Assembly: GCA_030041385.1 (NCBI GenBank) | Contig: JASHNY010000066.1 | Coordinates: 1 to 46,084 of the forward strand | DNA length: 46,084 nucleotides | Source of the DNA: Alphaproteobacteria bacterium | Lineage (GTDB): Bacteria; Pseudomonadota; Alphaproteobacteria; ATCC43930; CGMCC-115725 | Direction of reading: 5' to 3' | Part shown: in pieces, positions 8,601 through 16,745 of the stretch | Layout: each line of letters starts with the position of its first letter | Position numbering within the stretch: the first letter of the stretch is position 1 | Position numbers and translations under genes: made by a program | Notes under the pieces: model-generated | Seen by the model: only the letters and a program-made list of their open reading frames with translations | Database searches by the model: none | What the model was told of the DNA's origin: nothing

Positions 8601-8688
8601 GAGATTAGCTGCGGCCGCCGCGCATCGACTCGGCGGCGGCGCGGGGTTACGCTCCGGTCCGGCGTGCGCAACGGAGCAGGAGGCGGCG

Positions 8689-9606
8689 ATGTTGAGCCAG
8701 GATCAGATCGCGCATTACCGGCACCACGGATACTCGTTCCCGCACGCCGCGCTCGACGAGGCCGAGCTTGCCGCATGCCGCGACGGCCTCGCGCGCTACG
8801 AAGCCTGGCTCGGCAAGCCGGTCAACGCGGCCGACTGGCGCTGGCGCTCGGCCGCCTATGCGTTTCTGCCGTGGCTCGATGCGCTGATCCGCCACCCGCG
8901 CATCCTCGACGCCGTCGAAGACCTGGTCGGCCCCGACATCCTGACCTTCACGACGACATTCTTCATCAAGGACCCGCACAGCCCGACCTTCGCCGCCTGG
9001 CACCAGGACGCGACCTATTTCGGCATCACCCCGCACGAGCACGTGACCGCCTGGGTCGCCTTGAGCGATGCGACCGAGGAGGCCGGCTGCATGGAGGTGG
9101 TGTCGTCGCGCGGGGCGCCGCGCCAGCTCCATCATGCCGCGCTCGGCCTCAAGGACAGCATCAACGGCGGCGGACAGGCGATCGTCGAGCCGTTCGAGGA
9201 GAGCGACGCGGTGATGATGGCGGTTCCCGCCGGCAGCTTTTCGTTGCACCACACGCTGTGCCGGCACCGCTCGGCGCCCAACCGCGCCGACCATCGCCGG
9301 GTCGGCATCGGCATCAGCTACATCCCGGCGCATTGCCGGCTCGAAAGCTCGGTGCGGATGTGCGTTCCGCTGGTCAGAGGGCGCAACACCGGCGGGCATT
9401 TCGACGTGCTGCCGCGGCCCGAGAGCGAATTCGATCCGGCGGCGCTGGCCCGGCACGAAGACGCCTACCGCCGCTACCGTGCCAATTATGCCGAGATGAT
9501 CGAGGCGCACGATCGTGCCTTCGCGGCCCATCCCGCCACGATTTCCGGCAATGTCAGGCGCGAGCTCGACCCCGGCCGCTATCTGGTCGGCCGAGCCGCA
9601 GAATAG
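8689..9606 (+). CDS. Phytanoyl-CoA dioxygenase (PhyH) family protein
   Basis: A 305-residue non-haem Fe(II)/2-oxoglutarate oxygenase of the PhyH family, which hydroxylates an unactivated carbon, often alpha to a carbonyl. The iron-binding HxD is visible as WHQDATYF (H105, D107). The distal histidine is probably H193 in CRHRSAPN, and the arginine that binds 2-oxoglutarate is in DHRRVGI (about R203-204). AGCMEVVSS is also a family hallmark. ATG at 8689 has AGGAGG five bases ahead, deciding the start. The substrate is unknown; the neighbouring acyl-CoA genes make a branched acyl-CoA or a related acid possible. Confidence 0.9.
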   Translation: MLSQDQIAHYRHHGYSFPHAALDEAELAACRDGLARYEAWLGKPVNAADWRWRSAAYAFLPWLDALIRHPRILDAVEDLVGPDILTFTTTFFIKDPHSPTFAAWHQDATYFGITPHEHVTAWVALSDATEEAGCMEVVSSRGAPRQLHHAALGLKDSINGGGQAIVEPFEESDAVMMAVPAGSFSLHHTLCRHRSAPNRADHRRVGIGISYIPAHCRLESSVRMCVPLVRGRNTGGHFDVLPRPESEFDPAALARHEDAYRRYRANYAEMIEAHDRAFAAHPATISGNVRRELDPGRYLVGRAAE

Positions 9607-9628
9607 GCGTCGGCGCTTCGGATCCGTC

Positions 9629-9688
9629 GCCCCCGCGAAAGCGGGGGCAGCGGCCCAATCGTCGCTCCGGTTCCCGCCTGCGCGGGAA
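9629..9688. repeat. REP-like double hairpin between convergent genes
   Basis: GCCCCCGC and GCGGGGGC close a GAAA tetraloop (9629-9648). About 22 bases later TTCCCGC and GCGGGAA close a second loop (9671-9688), followed by ATGACGG. This paired form is common in dispersed repeats of high-GC alphaproteobacteria. It sits between two convergent genes and could also stop or protect transcripts. Confidence 0.65.
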
Positions 9689-9701
9689 TGACGGAGTTAT
9701 T

Positions 9702-10826
9702 TCAGTTCATGCCGTAAAAGCCGAGCGCACCCCCGGCCATGACCTGATGCCTGGTCTCGGCCGACAGGCCTTCGAGCTGCTTTCCCACCATCGCCGGCGC
9801 GCCGGGGAAGAAGCCGTCGGGGTGGGGATAATCGGTTGCCCACATGATCTTGTGCGGGCCGATATAGTCGGCGAGCACATGCAGGCTCTTCTCGACCGGC
9901 TCGAACGAAATCCAGCAGTTTTTCTGGAAGATCTCGCTGGGCCGCGTCTTCAACCCGGAATCGTTGAAGCCCTGGTCGTCGAAATGCCGGTCCATGCGGT
10001 CGAGCCAGGGCGCGATCCAGCCGCCGCCCGATTCGAGGAAGCCGACCCGCAATTTCGGGTGCCGCTCGCACACGCCGCCCCAGATCATGCTGAGACACGC
10101 CAGCATCATCTCCATCGTATGGGTGATGATGTGCCGGGCGCCGCGGGTGTTGAAGCGGTCGATGCCGACCTGCGGCATGCCGGCGCTGGCGCCCTCGTGG
10201 AACCCGATCGAGAAATCGAGGTCCTCCGCCGCGCTCCAGAACGGCTCGTAGACCGGGTCGTGGATCAGCCGGTCGTTATAGGGGTTCGGGCGCAGGAACC
10301 CGCCCTTGAAGCCGAGGTCGCGCCGGGCAAAGCGCATCTCCTGGATCGCCAGGTCGACATCCTGCAACGGCAGCATCGCCACCCCGAACAGCCGGTCGGG
10401 ATAGGGCGCGCAGTAATCGGCGAGCCAGCGGTTGTAGGCGCGGCATGTCGCGGCAGCGAGCGGCGGATCGTGGATCGCGCCCGAGAACAGGCCGAGGCTC
10501 GGATAGAGAAAGGCGGCGTCGATGCCGTCGGCATCCATGTCGGGGATGCGCTTGTGCGGGTCGAAGCCGCCCGGCTTGCCGTCCTTGTAGGCCATCGTGT
10601 CGGCCTCGACGACGCCCTGCCGCGCGCCGACCGCGCCGATCCGCCCGATGCCGAGCCGGCCGTCGCCGACCGTGTGCTCCTCGATGACCAGCTGCTCCTT
10701 GCCGTTCTGGCCCTTGACGATGCGCGGCGCGCGATCGCGAAAGCCCGGGTCGATATAGCGGTCCCACAAATCCAACGGTTCGAGGATATGGCCGTCGGCA
10801 TCGACGCAATTGTAGGTGCGAGGCAT
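9702..10826 (-). CDS. Amidohydrolase family protein (tandem copy 1)
   Basis: A 374-residue protein of the amidohydrolase-2 / 2-amino-3-carboxymuconate semialdehyde decarboxylase-like family, a metal-dependent TIM barrel. The N-terminal metal-binding strand is DADGHILEP (H13), a second metal histidine is likely in GFHEG, and the distal acidic site is WATDYPHPDGFFPG. Members hydrolyse or decarboxylate cyclic or aromatic acids; this branch, frequent in soil alphaproteobacteria, has no assigned substrate that I can name. It is 22 bases downstream of a close paralog in the same direction, with long stretches identical in DNA. Confidence 0.9.
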   Translation of the reverse strand: MPRTYNCVDADGHILEPLDLWDRYIDPGFRDRAPRIVKGQNGKEQLVIEEHTVGDGRLGIGRIGAVGARQGVVEADTMAYKDGKPGGFDPHKRIPDMDADGIDAAFLYPSLGLFSGAIHDPPLAAATCRAYNRWLADYCAPYPDRLFGVAMLPLQDVDLAIQEMRFARRDLGFKGGFLRPNPYNDRLIHDPVYEPFWSAAEDLDFSIGFHEGASAGMPQVGIDRFNTRGARHIITHTMEMMLACLSMIWGGVCERHPKLRVGFLESGGGWIAPWLDRMDRHFDDQGFNDSGLKTRPSEIFQKNCWISFEPVEKSLHVLADYIGPHKIMWATDYPHPDGFFPGAPAMVGKQLEGLSAETRHQVMAGGALGFYGMN

Positions 10827-10848
10827 CCGTCGTCTCCTTCCACAGCCG

Positions 10849-11970
10849 TCAATTCAAGCCATAGAAGCCCATCGCGCCGCCGGCGAAGACGCCGTGGCGG
10901 GTCTCGGGCGAGGCGTTCTCCAGCAGCTTTTCGATCATCGCCGGCGCACCGGGGAAGAACCCGTCGCGGTGCGGATAGTCGGTTGCCCACAGAATCTTGT
11001 TGGCGCCGATATAATCGGCCAGCACGCCGAGGCTGCCCTCGACCGGCTCGAACGAGATCCAGCACTGCCGCCGGAAGATGTCGCTCGGGCGGTTCTTGAG
11101 CCCGCTGTCGTTGAAGCCCTGGTCGTCGAAATGCCGGTCCATGCGGTCGAGCCACGGCGCGATCCAGCCGCCGCCCGATTCGAGAAAGCCGACCCGCAAT
11201 TTCGGGTGCCGCTCGCACACGCCGCCCCAGATCATGCTGAGGCAGGCGAGCATCATCTCCATGGTATGGCTGATGATGTGCTGCGCGCCGCGGCCCTTGA
11301 AGCGGTCGATGCCGACCGTCGGCATGCCGCTCGACCCGCCCTCGTGGAAGCCGATCGCGAAATCGAGATCTTCCGCCGCGCTCCAGAACGAATCGTAGAC
11401 CGGGTCGTGGATCAGCCGGTCGTTATAGGGGTTCGGGCGCAGGAACCCGCCGCGCATGCCCAGTTCCTGGCGGGCGAAGGTCATTTCCTTGATCGCCGCA
11501 TCGACATCCTGCATCGGCAGCATGGCGATGCCGAACAGGCGGTCGGGATAGGGCTTGCAGTAATCGGCGAGCCAGCGGTTATAGGCGCGGCACAGCGCGC
11601 CCGCCAGCGCCGGGTCGTGCACCGCGCCGGAAAACAGACCCATGCTGGGATAGAGAAACGCGGCGTCGATGCCGTCGAGGTCCATGTCGGGAATGCGCTT
11701 GTGCGGGTCGAACCCGCCGGGCCGGCCGTCCTCGTATTTCATTGTCTCGGCCTTGATCACGCCCTGGCGCGCGCCCACGCCTCCGATCCCGCCCATGCCC
11801 TGCTGGCTGCCGAGCACCTGGTTTTCCAGGAACAGCTTTTCTTTGCCGTCCTCGTCAATGATCAGCTTCGGCGCGCGGTCGCGGAACGCCGGGTCCATAT
11901 AGTCGTTCCACAGCGTCACCGGCTCGAGGATATGCCCATCGGAATCGATGCGGTTGTAGACGCGGCTCAT
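10849..11970 (-). CDS. Amidohydrolase family protein (tandem copy 2)
   Basis: A 373-residue paralog of the next gene downstream, with the same metal-site motifs: DSDGHILEP at the N-terminus, GFHEGGSSGMP in the middle and WATDYPHRDGFFPG near the end. The aspartate-histidine pair YPHPD of copy 1 is YPHRD here. The start at 11970 follows GGAGGAG by five bases, which decides against the longer open frame upstream. Identity between the copies is near complete over roughly residues 220-290 but low around residues 40-65, so they may differ in substrate. It is divergent from the MFS transporter gene. Confidence 0.9.
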   Translation of the reverse strand: MSRVYNRIDSDGHILEPVTLWNDYMDPAFRDRAPKLIIDEDGKEKLFLENQVLGSQQGMGGIGGVGARQGVIKAETMKYEDGRPGGFDPHKRIPDMDLDGIDAAFLYPSMGLFSGAVHDPALAGALCRAYNRWLADYCKPYPDRLFGIAMLPMQDVDAAIKEMTFARQELGMRGGFLRPNPYNDRLIHDPVYDSFWSAAEDLDFAIGFHEGGSSGMPTVGIDRFKGRGAQHIISHTMEMMLACLSMIWGGVCERHPKLRVGFLESGGGWIAPWLDRMDRHFDDQGFNDSGLKNRPSDIFRRQCWISFEPVEGSLGVLADYIGANKILWATDYPHRDGFFPGAPAMIEKLLENASPETRHGVFAGGAMGFYGLN

Positions 11971-12214
11971 GAGTTCTCCTCCACAAGGCAAGCTCGGCAA
12001 TCCTAACCCAGGGATTTCAGCGAGGCGAGATCGTAAGCATCGCTTATCAAGCAGGCCGACATGCGTTTCTCGCAAGCCCGCGCTCCGCCGTCTGCCGTCG
12101 CACGGGCATCGCATTACCGCAAGTTGACCGGATGTGGTATAAAGTGCGTGGCTGCGACAGCATCCGGCTGCCTGCGTATAAAGGGGAAAGCAGGCGTCGA
12201 GGGGGAGGAGCGCT

Positions 12215-13555
12215 TTGGCCCAGACAATCGAATCGTTTGTCGGCGAAGTCATGGACGAAGCACCGATGGGGCGGACCCATTGGTGGGTGCTGGGGCTTGT
12301 CGCAGCCGGCTATTTCGTCGACGTGATCGATTACACGATGTTCGGGGCGATGACCCCGGACATGATCCATAGCGGCTTCCTGACCGCGGGCGGGGCAGCC
12401 TCGGTCAATAGCGTCACGTTGATCGGATTGTTCATCGGCGCGCTCGGCCAGGGCGAGTTCACCGACCGGTTCGGCCGCAAGGCGGTGTACCAGTTCAACC
12501 TGCTATTGTTCGGGCTGGCGACGATCGCCGGCGCCTGGATGCCGAACCTGTCGCTGCTTCTCGTCTGCCGGTTTCTCGCCGGCGTGGGGCTCGGCGCCGA
12601 GCAGCCGTTATGCTTCTCCTACACGACCGAATACGCGCCCAAGCGGATTCGCGGGCGCATCACCGCCTTGATGCAATTCATCGGCGGCGCCTGGCCATGG
12701 CCGGTCGGGGCGCTGTTCGTGCTGTATTTCCGCGACATCATCCACTGGCGCGGGATCTGGACGGTGGTCGGCATCCTCGCCTTGATCATCTTCGTGTTGC
12801 GCTTCTCGTTGCCGGAGTCGCCGCGCTGGCTGGCGACGCACGGCCAGGGTCAGCGAGCCCTCGAACTGTTGCGGCGGATGGGGCTGCGCACGGTGCCGCT
12901 CGAAACGTTGAGCACCGATGCTGCCAGCGACACCAAGAGCGATCCGTTCGCCATCGTCTTCCGCGCGTTCCCGACGCGGGTGATCTCGGGGATGATCTGC
13001 TTCGTCGCGTTTTTCGGCGTCGCCCTCGGGCTCGGCGCGTGGCTGCCCAACATGATGGCGACGGCGCACGGCTTCACGATCAAGACCTCGCTGGTCTACA
13101 CCGTGGGCATGACCCTCGCCTTTCCGTGCGCCAGCGGGTTCATGATGTATTCGCTGGAAAAATTCGGCCGCAAGCCGACGGCGGTCGCCGCTTTCGTGCT
13201 GGCCGGGCTGGCCGCGGCGTGCTTTGCCTTCGCCACCTCCAACCTGCTGTTCTTCGCCGTCGGGTTCGTGATGATCTTCTTCATCCAGCTCGCCGGGAAT
13301 TCGTCGCAGATTTTCATCGCCGAAGTGTTTCCGACCAATGCCCGCGCCTCGGGCTTCGGCATCTCTCAGTCGGCCGGGCGCATTGCCAGCGCCTTCATCA
13401 TCCCGGCGATCCTGATCATCCAATTGCACTACGGATTGCCGGCGGTGTTCATCGCGATCGCGATATCGCTGGTGATCGCCGCCGCCGCGGTGATCAGCGT
13501 CGGACCCGAGGCGCGCAACCTGGCCCTCGACGAGGTCGCCGCGCCGACCGGCTGA
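12215..13555 (+). CDS. MFS transporter (metabolite:proton symporter type)
   Basis: A 446-residue major facilitator protein with about 12 membrane helices. The loop between helices 2 and 3 has the MFS signature as GEFTDRFGRKAVYQ, and the matching loop of the second half reads SLEKFGRKPTAV. The segment RIRGRITALMQFIGGAWPWPVGAL lies around helices 4-5. The sugar-porter-like PESPRWLATHG follows helix 6. It probably imports an organic acid or similar compound, perhaps the substrate of the divergent amidohydrolases, which is inference. The start is TTG at 12215, four bases after a strong GGGGGAGGAG; no ATG fits. The 244-bp upstream gap has TTGACC and TATAAA at too short a spacing for a standard promoter. 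Confidence 0.9.
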   Translation: MAQTIESFVGEVMDEAPMGRTHWWVLGLVAAGYFVDVIDYTMFGAMTPDMIHSGFLTAGGAASVNSVTLIGLFIGALGQGEFTDRFGRKAVYQFNLLLFGLATIAGAWMPNLSLLLVCRFLAGVGLGAEQPLCFSYTTEYAPKRIRGRITALMQFIGGAWPWPVGALFVLYFRDIIHWRGIWTVVGILALIIFVLRFSLPESPRWLATHGQGQRALELLRRMGLRTVPLETLSTDAASDTKSDPFAIVFRAFPTRVISGMICFVAFFGVALGLGAWLPNMMATAHGFTIKTSLVYTVGMTLAFPCASGFMMYSLEKFGRKPTAVAAFVLAGLAAACFAFATSNLLFFAVGFVMIFFIQLAGNSSQIFIAEVFPTNARASGFGISQSAGRIASAFIIPAILIIQLHYGLPAVFIAIAISLVIAAAAVISVGPEARNLALDEVAAPTG

Positions 13556-13581
13556 TTTTAGTTCCGGCACCAGCACCGACA

Positions 13582-13610
13582 CCCCGGGCCGGTCACCGGT
13601 CCGGGGTTTT
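13582..13610 (+). terminator. Rho-independent terminator after the MFS gene
   Basis: A long GC stem, CCCCGGGCCGGT pairing with ACCGGTCCGGGG (one G-T wobble), is followed by TTTT. It ends the plus-strand MFS transcript and reaches into the 3' end of the convergent minus-strand gene at 13593. Confidence 0.75.
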
Positions 13611-14111
13611 CGTTGCCGCCGCGGCGACGGCAATCCGCACCACATCGCGGACGCTCCGGCCGCCATGCCGATCGAGCGGAACCACGATTCGGAGATGGCC
13701 GGGCGTGAGCGGCTTACCGTCCATCTCGTCGGCGAGGATCACTTGCTTGTCTTCGAAAGCCGGCGAAATCTCGCCGATGGCCAGCGCCGCGATATAACCG
13801 TCGGCGCCGGTGACGACGATGATCTCCCGCGCCGTTCCCCGCGGTTTGCCCGAATCGACCGCCCCGGCCCGAACCAGCACATCCCACAGCAGCGGGCCGG
13901 CAAAGTCGGCGCTGCTCGTGCCATGCTCCGCCAGAAACGACACGTGCAGCCGGACCGACGGCAGTTTGGCAAGGTCATCGCTCGTCAGCGCGATTTGCCG
14001 CCCGGTCGGGCCGACGAAAACCGGGCCCGCGGCCCCGGCCGAGATGCCGGACGCGAGCGCGCCCGACAGCAGCACCGCGCCGGCAAGCGCGGCAACCAGC
14101 CGCCCAGTCAC
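13593..14111 (-). CDS. Secreted molybdopterin-oxidoreductase-fold protein lacking cysteine
   Basis: A 172-residue protein with a Sec signal peptide (about residues 1-28: GRLVAALAGAVLLSGALASG, then small residues). The rest resembles the sulfite-oxidase/YedY molybdopterin-binding fold in its small stand-alone form: FAGPLLWDVLVRAGA, then VTGADGYIAALAIGEI and PGHLRIVVPLDRHGGRSVRDV. Sulfite-oxidase-type enzymes bind molybdenum through a conserved cysteine, but this protein contains no cysteine at all, so a normal Mo active site is impossible. It may be a binding or scaffold protein. It starts 9 bases after the Mop gene and is probably co-transcribed with it. Confidence 0.7.
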   Translation of the reverse strand: MTGRLVAALAGAVLLSGALASGISAGAAGPVFVGPTGRQIALTSDDLAKLPSVRLHVSFLAEHGTSSADFAGPLLWDVLVRAGAVDSGKPRGTAREIIVVTGADGYIAALAIGEISPAFEDKQVILADEMDGKPLTPGHLRIVVPLDRHGGRSVRDVVRIAVAAAATKTPDR

Positions 14112-14120
14112 CGGCCGCCG

Positions 14121-14327
14121 CTACTTTGCGACCATGACGTCGGAGGCCTTGATGACGGCGATAACCTCGTCGCCGGTGCGGATCGCCAATTCGTCGATCG
14201 CTTCGTTGGTGATCGACGAGGTAACGACATTGCCGCCGCCGATATCGATGCGGACATGGCCGGTCGTCGCACCCTTCTGGACAGCGAGGACCTTGCCTTT
14301 GATCTGGTTGCGCGCACTGAGCTTCAT
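14121..14327 (-). CDS. Molybdate-binding TOBE/Mop protein
   Basis: A 68-residue single TOBE domain of the molybdenum-pterin-binding (Mop) family, which oligomerises to store or sense molybdate in the cytoplasm. The pattern LSARNQIKGKVLAVQKGATTGHVRIDIGG followed by TSSITNEAIDELAIRTGDEVIAVIKASDVMV covers the whole family length. ATG at 14327 follows AAGGGGG by five bases. It precedes the molybdopterin-fold gene. No modABC transporter or Mo-cofactor synthesis gene is in the window. Confidence 0.88.
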   Translation of the reverse strand: MKLSARNQIKGKVLAVQKGATTGHVRIDIGGGNVVTSSITNEAIDELAIRTGDEVIAVIKASDVMVAK

Positions 14328-14395
14328 GGCGACCCCCTTCCTGCAGAAAGTGGAGTTCGCAGCAATATATACGACTGAATACAGCCGATGTCGGC

Positions 14396-15718
14396 TCAAT
14401 GCGCCCGTTGGCGATGGCGAAGCCGGCCGAGGTCGGCCGACGAAAGACGGACCGACAAATGGGCCGCCTCGGTGTCGTCGCGGCGGCCCAGCACCTCGCC
14501 GTGCGCATAGACCCAGGCCAGGGTTTTGCCGTCGGCCAGCGGGATATCGAGCCTCACCGGCGGCGCACCGCCATCGAGCCGGGCCTCGATCAGCCGCGAC
14601 AACTCCTCGCAGCCCTCGCCCGTCGCCGCCGACAGCGCCACGACCGCCTCGTTGCGCCCGGCCTGGTTGACGAGTGCGGCACGCGCGACCGGATCGAGCA
14701 GATCGATCTTGTTGAGCGCCTCGATCAATCCGTCCGCAACCAGGGCGCCGAGCCCGAGATCGCCGAGCACGGCCAGCACGTCTGCGCGCTGGGCCGCGCT
14801 GTCAGGGTGGTGGGCGTCGCGCACATGCACGACGATGTCGGCCTCGGTGACCTCTTCGAGGGTCGCGCGAAACGCGGCGACCAGATGGGTCGGCAAATCG
14901 GAGATGAAGCCGACCGTGTCCGACAGGATCGCGGTCTTGCCCGACGGCAGGTCAATGCGCCGCATCGTTGGATCGAGCGTCGCAAACAGCATGTCCTCGG
15001 CCGTCACCCGGGCATGGGTCAGCCGGTTGAACAGCGTCGACTTGCCGGCATTGGTGTAGCCGACCAGGGCGACCACCGGATAGGGCACCCGCCGCCGCGC
15101 TTCGCGGTGCAGTGCGCGGGTGCGCTTGACGTCATCGAGCTCGCGCCGAAGCCGGGCGATGCGCTCACCGATCAGCCGCCGGTCGATTTCAAGCTGGCTT
15201 TCGCCGGGCCCGCCGAGAAACCCGAACCCGCCGCGCTGCCGCTCAAGATGCGTCCACGACCGCACCAGCCGGGAGCGCTGGTAGGTCAGCGCCGCCAGCT
15301 CGACCTGAAGCCGCCCCTCATGGGTGCGGGCGCGCGCCCCGAAAATTTCGAGGATCAGCCCGGTGCGGTCGATCACCTTGGCCTGCCAGCGCCGTTCGAG
15401 GTTGCGCTGCTGCACCGGCGACAGCGCGGCATCGACGACGACAAGGCCGATGTTGTTCTCGGCGATCGTCGCCCCGAGGCTGGCAACCGTGCCGCTGCCG
15501 AGCAGGGTGCTGGGCACCGGCCGGGCCAGCCGCACGATCGCCGACGAGACGATATCGAGGTCGATCGCGCGGGCCAGGCTCACCGCTTCGCCGAGCCTGG
15601 CCTCGCTGGTGCGCGCCGGCCCGTCGCCGCCGCGGCGGGTCGGCAACTCCCTCAGCACAGGGTGAACAACTAACGCCCGCCCGGTCGCTCCGCCGGTTGC
15701 GATATGCGCTTCGCTCAG
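14396..15718 (-). CDS. hflX: GTPase HflX
   Basis: A ribosome-associated GTPase that splits stalled 70S ribosomes. From the proposed start it has 440 residues: an N-terminal HflX domain with [10 protein letters not shown] and [14 protein letters not shown], then the G domain with G1 GYTNAGKST at about residues 220-228, G3 DTVGF and G4 NKID. The conserved RALVVHPV block must be included, yet no ATG, GTG or TTG lies between it and the hfq stop. The best start is CTG at 15718, which overlaps the hfq TGA and has GGGAGG ten bases upstream. The alternative, ATG at 15835 inside hfq, would add 39 residues without family resemblance. Confidence 0.93.
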   Translation of the reverse strand: MSEAHIATGGATGRALVVHPVLRELPTRRGGDGPARTSEARLGEAVSLARAIDLDIVSSAIVRLARPVPSTLLGSGTVASLGATIAENNIGLVVVDAALSPVQQRNLERRWQAKVIDRTGLILEIFGARARTHEGRLQVELAALTYQRSRLVRSWTHLERQRGGFGFLGGPGESQLEIDRRLIGERIARLRRELDDVKRTRALHREARRRVPYPVVALVGYTNAGKSTLFNRLTHARVTAEDMLFATLDPTMRRIDLPSGKTAILSDTVGFISDLPTHLVAAFRATLEEVTEADIVVHVRDAHHPDSAAQRADVLAVLGDLGLGALVADGLIEALNKIDLLDPVARAALVNQAGRNEAVVALSAATGEGCEELSRLIEARLDGGAPPVRLDIPLADGKTLAWVYAHGEVLGRRDDTEAAHLSVRLSSADLGRLRHRQRAH

Positions 15719-15966
15719 AGTTCTTCGCCCTCCCGGCTGCCTTCGAACAGCTGGATCGGCTGGGCCGGCATCACGGTCGAGATCGCATGCTTGTAAACCA
15801 GCTGCGAATGGGCGTCTCGCCGAAGCAATACGCAAAAATTGTCAAACCACGTTATGATTCCTTGTAGTTTGACTCCGTTCACAAGAAAAATTGTGACTGG
15901 GGTCTTGTTCTTCCGCACGTGGTTCAAGAACACATCTTGAACGTTCTGGGCTTTTTCGGTCGACAT
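15715..15966 (-). CDS. hfq: RNA chaperone Hfq
   Basis: An 83-residue Hfq, which forms a hexameric ring and pairs small RNAs with mRNAs. The Sm1 region runs through [20 protein letters not shown] to [11 protein letters not shown], and the Sm2 motif is [10 protein letters not shown]. The length is normal for alphaproteobacterial Hfq, which lacks the long tail of enterobacteria. It is followed with overlap by hflX, the usual order. The 110-bp upstream gap has no convincing promoter pair, although GATAAT occurs near 16040. Confidence 0.97.
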   Translation of the reverse strand: MSTEKAQNVQDVFLNHVRKNKTPVTIFLVNGVKLQGIITWFDNFCVLLRRDAHSQLVYKHAISTVMPAQPIQLFEGSREGEEL

Positions 15967-16076
15967 GACTAGTCCCCGTTTGGATTCTTTGGTGGCGACA
16001 GGGGCAGCTGGCTCAACACCATGCGTTCGCTCTATTATCATGAATTCGGGTACGAAGATGGGACCGCACCGGTGAT

Positions 16077-16745
16077 TCACAACCCCTGCACGTGACGAAA
16101 CAGTGCGGTCGGGTCCGCAAAAATGAAACGCGGAATATGGCGAAAGAATTCCGCGGCCTCGCCCGAACCACCCAGCAAAACCGGCACGCAGCCGCTGGCG
16201 ATGGCGCATTCCATGTCGATGGCCGTGTCGCCGACGAACCACACATCCTCGCCGGGGGCGATGCCGCTCGGTGCCAGCGCCAGCGTAACCGGCTCGCACG
16301 CGGGCTTGTCGACCGCGGCGTCGCCGGCCCCGACGATGTTGCCGAACAGGTGCGCCCAGCCGAGATAGGCCGCCTCGCGCCGCAATATCTCGCCGGTCTT
16401 GTTGCTGACGACGGCGAGGTAGATGCCTTGCGCGGCGAGGTTTTCGAGCAATTCCCGGCGTCCCGACAGCGGTTTCAGACGTTCGAGATGGATGGCGCGA
16501 AAGCGGTCGAGATAGATCGTCTGCGCCTCGCGCCAGCGCTCGCCGAAATGGTGCGGAAACGCCTCGCGCAGGCTCAGCCGCACCTTCTCCATCGTTTCCG
16601 CCAACGACCACAGCGGCTTGTCCATCGCCGCCATGCAATGGTTCAGCGCCTCGTGGATCGTCGGCCAGCTATCGACCAGGGTGTTGTCCCAATCGAACAG
16701 CACCGCGCGCGGGCGCGGCACCGCATTGCCCGAAATCGTGGTCAC
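16077..16745 (-). CDS. HAD-family phosphatase (phosphoglycolate-phosphatase-like)
   Basis: A 222-residue haloacid-dehalogenase-type hydrolase. Motif I is [10 protein letters not shown] with nucleophile D18 and acid/base D20. The helical cap follows. Motif II is VVSNKTG, motif III the lysine in VDKPACEP, and motif [15 protein letters not shown]. It is probably a small phosphate-ester phosphatase; phosphoglycolate is one family substrate, not proven here. The start is GTG at 16745, overlapping the TGA of the aminotransferase gene (GTGA), which suggests coupled translation. Confidence 0.88.
   Translation of the reverse strand: MTTISGNAVPRPRAVLFDWDNTLVDSWPTIHEALNHCMAAMDKPLWSLAETMEKVRLSLREAFPHHFGERWREAQTIYLDRFRAIHLERLKPLSGRRELLENLAAQGIYLAVVSNKTGEILRREAAYLGWAHLFGNIVGAGDAAVDKPACEPVTLALAPSGIAPGEDVWFVGDTAIDMECAIASGCVPVLLGGSGEAAEFFRHIPRFIFADPTALFRHVQGL

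Noticed and set aside
12130-12170. TTGACC and TATAAA ahead of the MFS gene as a promoter
   Set aside because: The two boxes are only 8 bases apart, too close for a sigma-70 promoter, and other pairings have a poor -35.
15967-16076. hfq promoter around GATAAT
   Set aside because: No -35-like hexamer lies at 16-18 bases from it, so it was not listed as a feature.
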